A stretch of 34,148 nucleotides of DNA from Acidimicrobiia bacterium. Lineage in GTDB: Bacteria; Actinomycetota; Acidimicrobiia; Acidimicrobiales; SKKL01. The notes beneath the pieces are model-generated. The model was given only the letters and a program-made list of their open reading frames with translations, was not told the DNA's origin and did not search any database. Location: positions 1 through 34,148 of the forward strand of contig JAENWR010000032.1 of assembly GCA_016649895.1 (NCBI GenBank), in the 5' to 3' direction. Each line of letters opens with the position of its first letter. Position 1 is the stretch's first letter. Both the position numbers and the translations under genes were made by a program. This document shows, in pieces, positions 7,860-16,257 of this stretch.

Positions 7860-9605
7860 ATGAGGAACTCTGCCAGCATGGTGACGATGCGCACGACGAT
7901 GGCGGCACTGGTCACACTCCTCACCCTCGTCGGCCTCGTCGCCGCACCGGCCGACGCGCGTGCCGACGACCCAGACGAGCTCGTCCCCTACATCGTGGGC
8001 GGCAGCCCGAGCCCGCCCAGCACCTGGCCGGCGATGGTGGCCCTGGTGTCGTCGGACGGCTCCGATGGACTCCGCCAGTTCTGCGGGGGAACGCTGGTGC
8101 GCCCCGACCTCGTCGTCACCGCGGCCCACTGTGCCGAGGTGAACGACTTCTACCTCGATCCAACCGGCCTGTCGGTCCTCGCCGGCCGCACCGACCTCAG
8201 CCACGGCGGTGGCGAGCTCATCGCCGTCTCGTCGGTCACCCTCCACCCGAGCTGGAACCGCGTCAGCCTCAGCGGCGACCTCGCGCTCCTCCACCTCGCC
8301 CACGACGCGCAGCAGCAGGTGGCTCCGTTCGTCGATCGTGACGTCGAGCCGCATTGGGCCACCGAGCCGGCGGCGACCATCGTCGGTTGGGGCGGCACCA
8401 CCACGCAGGGGACGAGCAGCAGCGTCCTGCTCCAGCGCTCGGTCGAGGTGCTGAGCGACGATGCGTGCGCCACCCGCTTCTCCAGCTACTACCAGGCAGG
8501 GTTCGACCTGTGCGCCGGTGGTGTCGGCTACGGAACGTGCCATGGCGACAGCGGTGGTCCGCTCTACGCCACCGACCGCAGCGGCGTGCAGAGCCTGGTC
8601 GGCGTCATCAGTCGCGGCGTGAAGGACTGCGGCACCGCACCCGGCGTCATGACCAGGCTCGCCGCGTACGCCGATTGGGTGCGGGAGACCACCATGTCGG
8701 ATGCCACCGACCGCATCGCGGGAACCGATCGCTACGCCACCGCTGCCGCGCTCTCCTCCCGGATGGCTCCCGGAGTCGGCGTCGTGTACCTGGCGTCGGG
8801 CGAGAGCTTCCCCGATGCGGTCACATCGGCCGCCGTGGCCCCCGCAGCGGGAGGGCCTGTTCTGCTCACGTCGCGCGACGCGCTGCCCGCCGCCACCCGG
8901 GCCGAGCTCGTACGCCTGCGTCCGCAGCGACTCGTGATCGTCGGCGGCACGGGAGCGATCTCTGCGGACGTCATGTCAGATGCCGCGGTGGCGGCAGGTG
9001 TGGCCGCGACACGCCTGTCCGGTCCGAATCGCTACTCCACGGCGGTGGAGATCTCGCGTGACGCCTTCCCGGCCGGCGCCGGCGTCGCCTACGTCACGGT
9101 GGGCACGGCCTTCGCCGATGCCGTCGCCTCCGGCCCCATCGCCGGGGCCGCCGACGGCGGCCCGGTGCTGCTCACCGAGACCGGGTCGTTGGGGGTCGAC
9201 GTTGTGGACGAGCTCCGGCGGCTCGACCCCGATCGCATCGTTGTCCTCGGTGGCACCTCGGCGGTCGGTGCTGGCGTCGAAGCGCAGCTGGAGGGCATCG
9301 CGCCGGTCGAGAGGATCCGTGGCGCCGACCGGTACGCCACCTCCGTGGCCCTCTCGGCTGCCACGTTCGCCCCGGGCATCGACGTCGTCTACCTCGCCAC
9401 CGGGCGGTCGTTCCCCGATGCGCTCACCTCGGGACCCGCCGCGGTCGCCGACGGGGCTCCGGTGCTGCTCATCGACGGTCGCCACATCCCCCCGTCGGTG
9501 GCGGCCGAGATCCTGCGCCTGCAGCCGGAGCACCTCGTGGTGCTCGGCGGGACGAGCGCCATCCCGCTCGCCACGATGTGGGACCTCGACAGGCTGCTCC
9601 AGTAG
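7860..9605 (+). CDS. Secreted S1-family serine protease with three cell-wall-binding repeats
   Basis: This 581-residue exported protease starts at ATG 7860 with AAGGAGA as ribosome-binding site. A signal peptide (hydrophobic core about 13-30) precedes a short propeptide and the mature start IVGG at 45-48. The catalytic triad is His90 (TAAHC), Asp140 and Ser231 (CHGDSGGP). The position equivalent to chymotrypsin 189 is Gly, so trypsin-like Arg/Lys specificity is unlikely. The residue before IVGG is Tyr44, which would suit self-activation by a chymotrypsin-like enzyme. From about 285 to the end are three ~95-residue cell-wall-binding type 2 repeats, each opening with a variant of R-I-x-G-x-D-R-Y-A-T. 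These should anchor the enzyme to wall polymer. Natural substrates are unknown. Confidence 0.92.
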   Translation: MRNSASMVTMRTTMAALVTLLTLVGLVAAPADARADDPDELVPYIVGGSPSPPSTWPAMVALVSSDGSDGLRQFCGGTLVRPDLVVTAAHCAEVNDFYLDPTGLSVLAGRTDLSHGGGELIAVSSVTLHPSWNRVSLSGDLALLHLAHDAQQQVAPFVDRDVEPHWATEPAATIVGWGGTTTQGTSSSVLLQRSVEVLSDDACATRFSSYYQAGFDLCAGGVGYGTCHGDSGGPLYATDRSGVQSLVGVISRGVKDCGTAPGVMTRLAAYADWVRETTMSDATDRIAGTDRYATAAALSSRMAPGVGVVYLASGESFPDAVTSAAVAPAAGGPVLLTSRDALPAATRAELVRLRPQRLVIVGGTGAISADVMSDAAVAAGVAATRLSGPNRYSTAVEISRDAFPAGAGVAYVTVGTAFADAVASGPIAGAADGGPVLLTETGSLGVDVVDELRRLDPDRIVVLGGTSAVGAGVEAQLEGIAPVERIRGADRYATSVALSAATFAPGIDVVYLATGRSFPDALTSGPAAVADGAPVLLIDGRHIPPSVAAEILRLQPEHLVVLGGTSAIPLATMWDLDRLLQ

Positions 9606-9621
9606 CCCGACCGAGCTTCCA

Positions 9622-9651
9622 CGCGGGGCGCACCGACACGGTGCACCACGC
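9622..9651. terminator. Candidate bidirectional terminator hairpin
   Basis: Between convergent genes, GCACCG (9630-9635), loop ACA and CGGTGC (9639-9644) form a perfect 6-bp stem. Flanking CGCG at 9622-9625 and 9648-9651 could extend it. There is no T tract, so termination activity is only suggested by position and structure. Confidence 0.4.
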
Positions 9652-9675
9652 GCGCAGGTGAAGCGCCTTCGGCGG

Positions 9676-11052
9676 CTAGCGGTCTGGTTCGCGGTCGGCC
9701 AGCGCCTCGGCGGTGGCTCGCTGGAGCTCGTTGATGCGTTCGACCACCGGACCCATCTGCCACCAGGTCAGCGACGCGATGAGACGCTTCACCAGCCCGA
9801 CACCAGGCCGCACCGAAGTGGGCGGCGGCAACACCAACGGCTCGAGTCGCTCCAGCGCGCCGACGGCCCTGGCTCGACGGCGCTGGCGCCCGATGGTCGC
9901 GCTCCGTGCCGTCGGTCCCGCCGCGTCGAGCAGCTCGCGTCCCCGCTCGGCGGTGGCGCGGTCGACGACCGCCCGCATGACCTCGGCGCGGTCGGGTTGG
10001 CCGGAAGAGGCGGACCACGAGGTGGTCGACGCCGCGACGCGCACCACGGCCGAGTTGCCGGTGCCGAGCGCGTCGGCCATGGCACCCGCCAGCTCCTCGT
10101 CGGTGTCGACGAGCACCGTGCCCTCGGGCGCTTGGGCGGCGAGGCCACCAACGCGGGTGGCGATCACACGGCGGTCGTAGAGTGCGGCTCGCTCGAGGAC
10201 GCTCGACGACCAGATGTGGCGGTAGGGCAACACCACGGTGTCGGCGGCGACGAGCCACACGTCGAACGCCTCGTCGCTCACGTAGCTCTCGTGGAGGTGG
10301 GCGCCGGGCGTCGAGGCCACCAGCGCCCTCAGCTCGTCGAGGTGGTCGAGGTAGTGGGCCTCCTCGACCCGCACCGATCCGACGACGTGGAGCGAGGCCG
10401 CCCCAGCGGGGAGGGCACGCATGGCACGCACGGCACGGTCGAAGCCCTTGTGCGGCTGGATGAAGCCGATCGACAGGAACACGTGACCTTCGCTGACGAT
10501 GCCGAGCCGCTCGCGTGCTGCCGCCTGGTCGAGGTGGGCGCGGCGGACGAAGTGCGAGCCGTGGTCGATGACCTCGACCGATCCCGGCGGTAGACCGAAC
10601 GCTGGCTCCATCCGGGCCCGCTCGGCCTCGGTGTGCACGGTGATGCGGTGCACCCGACGCCAGAAGAGCCGACTGAGGTACGCATCGGGATCGTGTCGGC
10701 GCGCCGCGGCGTAGTCGATCTCGTGGACCAACACATCGAGCGAACGGGCGGCCCCGGCCACCGCCAACAGACCGGCGGTGGTGCGAGCCCGCTGCGTCGC
10801 CGATGCGCCGTCGACGTAGAACACATCGGGGTGGAACTGGATGATGACCCTGTCGTAGGCGCGCACGCGCTTGGCGAGTGCCAGCGGACCGCGGGGGCTG
10901 CGGAGGTCGAGGTGGTGGTGGGCGGCCGACGGCTGCGGCGAGAGCACCTCGACGTCGTGTCCCTCGGCTCGCAGCGCCTTCACCTGCTGCACGGCGTAGC
11001 TGGCGATGCCGTCGCGGATGGGCGCGTACGGCGTGACCATCAGGATCCTCAT
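9676..11052 (-). CDS. GT-B glycosyltransferase (GT4-like)
   Basis: This is a 458-residue soluble GT-B glycosyltransferase. The N-terminal Rossmann half begins MRILMVTPYAPIRDGIASYA, the usual GT4 opening with a glycine-rich acceptor loop. The C-terminal half contains SIGFIQPHKGFD and the donor-site region LPYRHIWSSSVLERAALYDRRVIAT. A C-terminal ~60-residue helical tail (VKRLIASLTWWQMGPVVERINEL) probably binds the membrane surface or a partner. The ATG at 11052 overlaps the stop of the upstream glycosyltransferase gene by 1 bp (TGATG), so the pair is coupled. The donor sugar and linkage cannot be assigned. Context places it in surface-polysaccharide assembly. Confidence 0.85.
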   Translation of the reverse strand: MRILMVTPYAPIRDGIASYAVQQVKALRAEGHDVEVLSPQPSAAHHHLDLRSPRGPLALAKRVRAYDRVIIQFHPDVFYVDGASATQRARTTAGLLAVAGAARSLDVLVHEIDYAAARRHDPDAYLSRLFWRRVHRITVHTEAERARMEPAFGLPPGSVEVIDHGSHFVRRAHLDQAAARERLGIVSEGHVFLSIGFIQPHKGFDRAVRAMRALPAGAASLHVVGSVRVEEAHYLDHLDELRALVASTPGAHLHESYVSDEAFDVWLVAADTVVLPYRHIWSSSVLERAALYDRRVIATRVGGLAAQAPEGTVLVDTDEELAGAMADALGTGNSAVVRVAASTTSWSASSGQPDRAEVMRAVVDRATAERGRELLDAAGPTARSATIGRQRRRARAVGALERLEPLVLPPPTSVRPGVGLVKRLIASLTWWQMGPVVERINELQRATAEALADREPDR

Positions 11053-12251
11053 CACGCCTCCATCGGCAGCCACGCCTCGATGGTGGCCTCGACCCGGTCG
11101 AGCACGGCATCGGGCGCATAGTTCGAGGCGACGTACTCGGCGGCTCGTGCGGCCATCGCCGCAGCCGCCTCGGGCTGCGCGGCCACGAACCGCAAGGCTT
11201 GCTCGAACTCGTAGACGTCGCGGTACACCAACCCACCCCCCGAGCGCTCGCAGTGCCAGGCGACCACCTCGCTGTCGGCGTTGGCGATGACCGGCGTGCC
11301 GACCTGCCACGCCTCCATGATCGACCGGGAGAAGCTCTCGTAGGGCGACGGCTGGATGTAGGCATCGGCACCGGCGAACACGTGCGGGTGATCATCGTCG
11401 GAGACGAACCCGAGATCGACGACCTGATCGGCGATCTCGACGGGTGGGTCGACCTCTCCCGTGCCCATCGTGACGAGCTTGAGCGGCAGCGGTTCCCGCT
11501 CGACGACGCGGGCGTACGCGTCGAGGAGCCACGGCCAGTTCTTGGCACCCTCACGGCGGCCGGCGAAGAGCACGTAGCGGTCGGTGATGCCCAGCCGCTC
11601 GCGCACCGCGTCGGTGCCGACAAGGGGCGGGGTCGGGTGCACGGGGGCCCCGACCACCTCGTGCTGTGCCGGCAGCCGGAAGAGCCGACGGGCGAGGTCG
11701 CGCTCGGGGTCGGAGAGGAACCAGATGCCGGCCGCACCCTCGAACAGCGGCTGGAAGATCTCGAGCCCCGCCTCGGGCTCGTCGTGGAGGCACGGCATGA
11801 GGATCGTGCGTTCCGAAGCGATCTGCCCGCAGGCGAAGGTGGGCCAGAACAGGTAGGGGGCGAACACCAGCGCCCGGTACTCGTCGGCGTGGTCGAGGAT
11901 GTGGTGGAACAGGCGCGACGAGCGCAGGTCGTCGTTCATCCACCGCTGCTGCATGCCGATGTCGACCGGATCGCCACGGTGGATCGCGGCGCTGAGCATG
12001 GCTCGCTCGGCGCGTGGGGTGGTGATCTCGGCGGGGAAGCGGCGGACCGTGACCGCACCGTCGGTGCTGACGCCCGCGGGGTACTCGTTGGCCCACGTGA
12101 AGTGGTCGCGGGCGCATGTGGTGAGGATCTCGATGTTCCAACCCCTGGCGGCCAGGCCGTGGGCCAGTTCGCTGATGACCGCTTCGGCGCCGCCGATGAC
12201 GTCGTCGCCGTAGCGCGGGGGGACGAGACCGATGGTTCCCGAGCGCTGCAC
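11052..12251 (-). CDS. GT4-family glycosyltransferase
   Basis: This 399-residue GT-B enzyme starts IGLVPPRYGDDVIGGAEAVISELAHGLAARG. The GGAE loop followed by a long helix is the GT4 acceptor/donor loop. The C-terminal domain has VLFAGRREGAKNWPWLLDAY and the nucleotide-sugar E-x7-E region SPYESFSRSIMEAWQVGTPVIA. The GTG start at 12251 is the only good candidate near the divergent gene at 12321. It is translated just before the next glycosyltransferase, with a 1-bp overlap. The 69-bp gap to the plus-strand glycosyltransferase must hold both divergent promoters. The sugar specificity is unknown. Confidence 0.88.
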   Translation of the reverse strand: MQRSGTIGLVPPRYGDDVIGGAEAVISELAHGLAARGWNIEILTTCARDHFTWANEYPAGVSTDGAVTVRRFPAEITTPRAERAMLSAAIHRGDPVDIGMQQRWMNDDLRSSRLFHHILDHADEYRALVFAPYLFWPTFACGQIASERTILMPCLHDEPEAGLEIFQPLFEGAAGIWFLSDPERDLARRLFRLPAQHEVVGAPVHPTPPLVGTDAVRERLGITDRYVLFAGRREGAKNWPWLLDAYARVVEREPLPLKLVTMGTGEVDPPVEIADQVVDLGFVSDDDHPHVFAGADAYIQPSPYESFSRSIMEAWQVGTPVIANADSEVVAWHCERSGGGLVYRDVYEFEQALRFVAAQPEAAAAMAARAAEYVASNYAPDAVLDRVEATIEAWLPMEA

Positions 12252-12320
12252 CTGGGCGATGGTAGCGGCTGGCCCCGGCGGGGCCAGACCAGCCCTGGGC
12301 CTCCGCTAACGTCGATCCGA

Positions 12321-13337
12321 ATGGATATCTGCGTCTGCGGTGCCCAAGTGCCGTTCATGTCCGGTGGTGCCGAGATGCACGTCGACAACCTCGTCGAGGC
12401 CCTGCGCCGGGCCGGCCACCGCGTCGAGCTGGTTCGCCTTCCCACGGCGTGGGACAAGACGCGCATCTTCGACGCAGCCATGGCGTGGAGGCTGATCCCG
12501 CTCGACGCCGACATGGTGATCGCCACGAACTTCCCGTCCTATTTCGTGCGCCACCCCAACAAGGTCGTGTGGCTGTTCCACCAGCACCGTGCCGCCTACG
12601 ACGGGGCGGGCAGCGAGTGGAGCGACTTCGGCGACGACGAGCCCTCGCTCGAGGCCCAACGCCTGCTCACGCAGTGGGATGCAGTGGCGCTCGGCGAGGC
12701 CCAGCGACGCTTCACCACCTCGGGGGTCGTCGCGGCTCGACTCGCCCGCTTCAACGGCCTCGACGCCACACCGCTCTACCACCCCGAACCGCTGTCAGAC
12801 CGACTGCACGAGGGCCCGTTCGGCGACTACCTCTTCTGCCCGACGCGGCTCGAGTCCAACAAGCGACCGGCGCTGATGGTCGATGCGCTGGCGACGCTCG
12901 ACCCGGGGCTCACGATGCGCATCGCCGGTTCGGGTTCGCACCGCGACGACCTGCTGGCTCGCGCTGCGGCTGCGGGCAACTCCGAGCGGCTGGAGCTGCT
13001 CGGCTACATCAGCGACGACGACCTCATCGCCCAGTACGCCGGCGCGCTCGGCGTCGTCTACGTGCCGTACGACGAGGACTACGGCTACGTCACCCTCCAG
13101 GCCTTCCGGTCGGGCAAGCCGGTCATCACCGCCCACGACTCGGGCGGAGTGCTCGAGTGGGTGGACGACGGCGTCACCGGCTTCGTCACCGACGGATCGC
13201 CCGAGGCGATCGCCGACGCCGGCAACCGTCTTGCGGCCGATCCCGAGCTCGCCGAGCGCATGGGCCGCGCTGGGCGCGAACGCGTCGCTGCGCTCTCCTG
13301 GGAGACGGTGGTCCGCACCCTCACCGAGCCCACGTGA
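12321..13337 (+). CDS. GT4-family glycosyltransferase
   Basis: This 338-residue GT-B glycosyltransferase opens MDICVCGAQVPFMSGGAEMHVDNLVEALRRAGH, including the GGAE loop. It has a typical C-terminal donor domain: FCPTRLESNKRPALMVDAL, RIAGSGSHRDDLL, LLGYISDDDLIAQYAGALGVVYVPYDEDYGYVTLQAF and the terminal GRAGRERVAALSW. In the donor site the usual first Glu of E-x7-E is replaced by the DEDYGYVTLQA segment, as in a subset of GT4 enzymes. The stop overlaps the next gene start by 4 bp (GTGA). It is the first gene of a plus-strand three-gene set, probably the same glycan pathway as the divergent minus-strand pair. Confidence 0.88.
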   Translation: MDICVCGAQVPFMSGGAEMHVDNLVEALRRAGHRVELVRLPTAWDKTRIFDAAMAWRLIPLDADMVIATNFPSYFVRHPNKVVWLFHQHRAAYDGAGSEWSDFGDDEPSLEAQRLLTQWDAVALGEAQRRFTTSGVVAARLARFNGLDATPLYHPEPLSDRLHEGPFGDYLFCPTRLESNKRPALMVDALATLDPGLTMRIAGSGSHRDDLLARAAAAGNSERLELLGYISDDDLIAQYAGALGVVYVPYDEDYGYVTLQAFRSGKPVITAHDSGGVLEWVDDGVTGFVTDGSPEAIADAGNRLAADPELAERMGRAGRERVAALSWETVVRTLTEPT

Positions 13338-14257
13338 GCCTCGTCGTCGGCGCCCCGCCGCTCCGGCGACCCAACATCGAGCTACTCCTCGAGCCGGGGT
13401 CGGGTGCCGAGCTCGGTCTGCTCATCAGCGCGCTCTCCGCCGTCGCTCGGCCCTCGGCGCCCCACCACGAGCTGCACGTCGATGCCCGCCTCCTGTCCTC
13501 GCCCACGGCCCCCGAGGCAGGGACCGCGCACCGCGACCACAACGTGCCGTTCGCGGTTCTGGTCCGCTCGGCGGCCGAGCTCGACCATCCCCTGTGCGCC
13601 TCGGCCACCGTGCTCCTGGTGAGAGGCGACGACGAGCTCCTGGCCGCGGCTGGTGCACGTGGTGTGGCGCTCCCCACCCTTCCGGTGGACACCGATCGGG
13701 TCGTGCCGGTGCCACCCCACGTCCGCGCCGCCATGCAGGGTCGCTACGGGCTGCCGAGCCCGTTGGTCATCGGCATCGGCCGACCCGGTTCTCCCGCCCT
13801 CGACGACGCCCAGGTCGCCACCGCCGCCCGACTGGCATCGGTCGTCGATGCCGTCGGTCCCGCGGCCGCCATCGCCATGGCGCTGGGCGCGCCTGTGGTC
13901 ACCGACACCCACACCGCCCGCTTGCTGGGGGCGGTCCACGACGTCCACGTCGTCATCGCCGAGGGTGCCGAGTCGGCAGCCGCCGCAGCTTCTCTGGCTG
14001 ACGACACCCTGCGCTGCGCCCGGCTCGGTCGGGCCGGGCGGCTCCTGGTCGAGGAGCGACACGATCCCGCCCGCACCGCTCGCGAGCTCGTGCGACGCCT
14101 CGGGCTCACCCCCATCTCGGCGTGGCCGGCTGCCGTCGGTGTCCGGGTGGGATCCCGGCTCCGCGAGCTGGGAACCCCGTCCGACCACCCGATCGAGCGC
14201 CAGCTCTCCGACCGGCTCGGCGACCTCGACGTGCCCATCCGCTCCGGAGGCCTCTGA
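13334..14257 (+). CDS. Degenerate GT-B-like protein of unknown role
   Basis: This 307-residue protein starts at GTG 13334, overlapping the preceding glycosyltransferase stop by 4 bp, and ends TGATG, overlapping the methyltransferase start by 1 bp. The sequence LVIGIGRPG and the later AIAMALGAPVVTDTHTARLLG, plus RLGRAGRLLVEERHDPARTA, resemble the C-terminal donor half of a GT4 enzyme. The N-terminal half is short, and no convincing donor-site Glu pair is visible. It may be a non-catalytic partner or a decayed paralogue of its neighbour that is kept by translational coupling. I do not recognise a specific family; the coding call rests on the tight overlaps on both sides and the frame-specific codon pattern. 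Confidence 0.75.
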   Translation: MSLVVGAPPLRRPNIELLLEPGSGAELGLLISALSAVARPSAPHHELHVDARLLSSPTAPEAGTAHRDHNVPFAVLVRSAAELDHPLCASATVLLVRGDDELLAAAGARGVALPTLPVDTDRVVPVPPHVRAAMQGRYGLPSPLVIGIGRPGSPALDDAQVATAARLASVVDAVGPAAAIAMALGAPVVTDTHTARLLGAVHDVHVVIAEGAESAAAAASLADDTLRCARLGRAGRLLVEERHDPARTARELVRRLGLTPISAWPAAVGVRVGSRLRELGTPSDHPIERQLSDRLGDLDVPIRSGGL

Positions 14258-15576
14258 TGTCTGAGCCTGAGCTCCACCACGAGCGCGTCGACGACCTGCG
14301 CCGAGCCCTCGATCTGCCGGCCGACACCCCCGGTGCCGAGCCGCCGGCGCCGGCGACCCACGCCGGACCTTCCGCTCGGGCGCGGGTCGCACAGGCGGCT
14401 GCACCGCTGCGGGCGCGCCTGTCGCCGTGGAAGCGACGTGCCCGGCTGCTGCTGTGCGGCAGCGACCCACGCACCATCGGCCGGCTGTCGCTGCAGCTCG
14501 ACCACGACGCCGACGCCCTGCGGGCCGATTTCGAGCAGCTGAAGGCCGAGGTACGGTCCATGGCGGTGTGGGTGGGCGCCGAGGACCCCGGCCACCTGGC
14601 GCACCACGTGGCTGTCCTCACCACCAACCTCGAGCTCGTCACGGCCGAGCTGCGAGGTGTCGCCAGCCGGATCGACGAGGTGGCGGGCGCCATCGCCCCG
14701 GGGGCCGGCCTCGCCGGCGCTGCGCCGCGGATGGCCGAGCTCCGCGAGCGGGTGAACGCCATCGACCGGCGCGTCCGACAGATCTCGGACGCCGCCGCCG
14801 CGGCGACCGCGACCACCCCGCAGATCGACCCGCCCTCGAACGCTCCCGCGGTCGACGGGGCTGCCACCGCCCCGCCCGCGAGCGGCGGATCCGGCTTCGA
14901 CTACGTCGGCTTCGAGCAGCGGTTCCGCGGCGACCCCGCGGTCGTCCTCGACATCCAGCGCGAGCGCTACCTCGAGCACCTGCGTGGACACCAACCGGTG
15001 CTCGACGTGGGCTGCGGACGTGGCGAGCTGCTGCAGATGCTCGCCCAGAACGACATCGAGGCCACGGGTGTCGATCTCGACGCCGGCATGGTGGCCGAGG
15101 CGGTCGCCAGCGGCATGGATGCCCACCACGGCGACGCCATCGACTTCCTCCGCCGCCAGCCCGAGCACAGCTTCGGCGCCATCATCTCGACCCACGTGGT
15201 CGAGCACCTCGAGCTCGACCTGCTCATCGAGCTGCTCGAGCTGTCGGCCACCCGTCTGAAGCCCGGGGGGCTGTTCATCGCCGAGACCCCCAACCCGGCC
15301 ACGCTCCTCGTCCTCGGCAACTCTTACATCCTCGACCCCACCCATGTGTGGCCACTGCACCCGTCGCTGCTCACGTTCCTCTGCGAGCGCGCCGGCTTCC
15401 GCAGCGTCGACCTCCTCTTCGGGGCCGAGGCGGCCGACTACCAGATGGACCTGCTGCCCACCGAGGGGGCCACCGCCGAGGTCGCCGCCGTGGTGAACCC
15501 GGCGCTCGAACGGCTCAACCAGGTGCTGTTCGGGCCCCAGGAGTACGCCGTGCTCGCCCGCACCCCCGACGTTTGA
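14257..15576 (+). CDS. SAM-dependent methyltransferase with helical N-terminal extension (WbdD-like)
   Basis: This 439-residue protein has a C-terminal class I methyltransferase domain (about 215-439). It begins with the lead-in FDYVGFEQRFRGDP, followed by motif I VLDVGCGRGELLQML (248-262), an acidic ribose-binding strand GVDLDAGMV, THVVEHLEL and RLKPGGLFIAETPNP. This pattern is characteristic of the methyltransferase domains found in glycan chain-terminating enzymes such as WbdD. Residues 75-180 are predicted mostly helical with heptad-like runs (75-105, 115-145, 157-180). A Pro/Ala/Thr-rich linker at 182-212 joins them to the catalytic domain. A plausible role is methyl-capping of a surface polysaccharide, with the coil setting geometry; this is inference. 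It starts inside the preceding stop (TGATG). Its stop lies 9 bp from that of convergent vapC. Confidence 0.85.
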   Translation: MSEPELHHERVDDLRRALDLPADTPGAEPPAPATHAGPSARARVAQAAAPLRARLSPWKRRARLLLCGSDPRTIGRLSLQLDHDADALRADFEQLKAEVRSMAVWVGAEDPGHLAHHVAVLTTNLELVTAELRGVASRIDEVAGAIAPGAGLAGAAPRMAELRERVNAIDRRVRQISDAAAAATATTPQIDPPSNAPAVDGAATAPPASGGSGFDYVGFEQRFRGDPAVVLDIQRERYLEHLRGHQPVLDVGCGRGELLQMLAQNDIEATGVDLDAGMVAEAVASGMDAHHGDAIDFLRRQPEHSFGAIISTHVVEHLELDLLIELLELSATRLKPGGLFIAETPNPATLLVLGNSYILDPTHVWPLHPSLLTFLCERAGFRSVDLLFGAEAADYQMDLLPTEGATAEVAAVVNPALERLNQVLFGPQEYAVLARTPDV

Positions 15577-15585
15577 CGACTCGGA

Positions 15586-15990
15586 TCAGGGGCGGCCGAG
15601 GACCAGTTCGACACAGCACCGGATCCCTGGAGCCCGCGCCAAGCGAGCATCGGTAGTGACGAGTGTGCACTCGAGCTGTTCGGCCAGGGCGACGTAGGCA
15701 GCGTCGTACGGCGTGACGTTGGCGCGCAGCTCATAGGCGCGCCGCATCAGGGCCAGCACGGGAAATCGAGTGAGATCGAGGTCCTCGAGATCGGTGATGG
15801 CGCTTGCGAACCGTTGCGCGGTGAGCTCGCCGGCGAGCCAGCGCCGCCGAAGGACCGACACGGTCTCCACATCCACGAGGTCGGGAGCGACGAGCGTGCC
15901 GTCATCGATCAGGCGGTCCCGGGCTGATCGGCCGTCGAGATCGTCGTCGGCAATCGCATTGGCGAGGACGGACGCATCGACGACGATCAA
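15586..15990 (-). CDS. vapC: VapC-type PIN-domain ribonuclease toxin
   Basis: This 134-residue PIN-domain toxin is expected to cleave RNA (tRNA or rRNA in known VapCs) when released from its antitoxin. The four acidic metal ligands are in place: Asp5 (VVDASVL), Glu42 (DVETVSVLRR), Asp96 (TPYDAAYVALAE) and Asp114 (TTDARLARA). The TTG start at 15990 overlaps the antitoxin stop by 4 bp (TTGA), and no ATG or GTG start lies near it. The weak start plus coupling would keep toxin output below antitoxin. Length is normal for VapC. Confidence 0.93.
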   Translation of the reverse strand: MIVVDASVLANAIADDDLDGRSARDRLIDDGTLVAPDLVDVETVSVLRRRWLAGELTAQRFASAITDLEDLDLTRFPVLALMRRAYELRANVTPYDAAYVALAEQLECTLVTTDARLARAPGIRCCVELVLGRP

Positions 15991-16217
15991 CGCCGCCCAC
16001 GCTCGTCAGCCAGGTCCTCGGCCGCCTGTCGCAGTCCCACACGCCCACCTCGACGCCGCTCGACCCGAGCGAAAAGGTCGCCCAACGACGGTCGTTCGGC
16101 GAGACGGGCGAGCTCGGACGCCAGATACTGCTGGAGGGACTGGCCTCGATGCTCAGCCTGTCGCTGCAGCGCGGCATGTACCTCGTCAGGGATGTTGCGC
16201 ACCAGGATGTTCGGCAT
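15987..16217 (-). CDS. vapB: VapB/FitA-like ribbon-helix-helix antitoxin
   Basis: This 76-residue antitoxin opens MPNILVRNIPDEVHAALQRQ. The beta strand plus helix and the following helix RGQSLQQYLASELARLAE form a ribbon-helix-helix DNA-binding fold of the FitA/VapB type. The C-terminal tail (PSLGDLFARVERRRGG onwards) would wrap the PIN toxin. The ATG at 16217 directly follows an imperfect palindrome (16218-16234), the likely autoregulatory operator. It lies 40 bp downstream of the SpoIID-like gene on the same strand, but probably has its own promoter. Confidence 0.92.
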   Translation of the reverse strand: MPNILVRNIPDEVHAALQRQAEHRGQSLQQYLASELARLAERPSLGDLFARVERRRGGRVGLRQAAEDLADERGRR

Positions 16218-16234
16218 GCTTACATCATGCAAGC
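16218..16234. promoter_or_regulatory. Likely VapB operator (imperfect palindrome)
   Basis: GCTTACATCATGCAAGC reads GCTT-x-CAT-C-ATG-x-AAGC: a 17-bp inverted repeat with one mismatched pair, abutting the vapB ATG. On the minus strand a TTGCGA at about 16247-16252 could serve as the -35 of a promoter overlapped by this site. Ribbon-helix-helix antitoxins commonly repress their own promoters through such sites. Confidence 0.55.
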
Positions 16235-16257
16235 ACCCGCTGGCGCTCGCAACCTCC

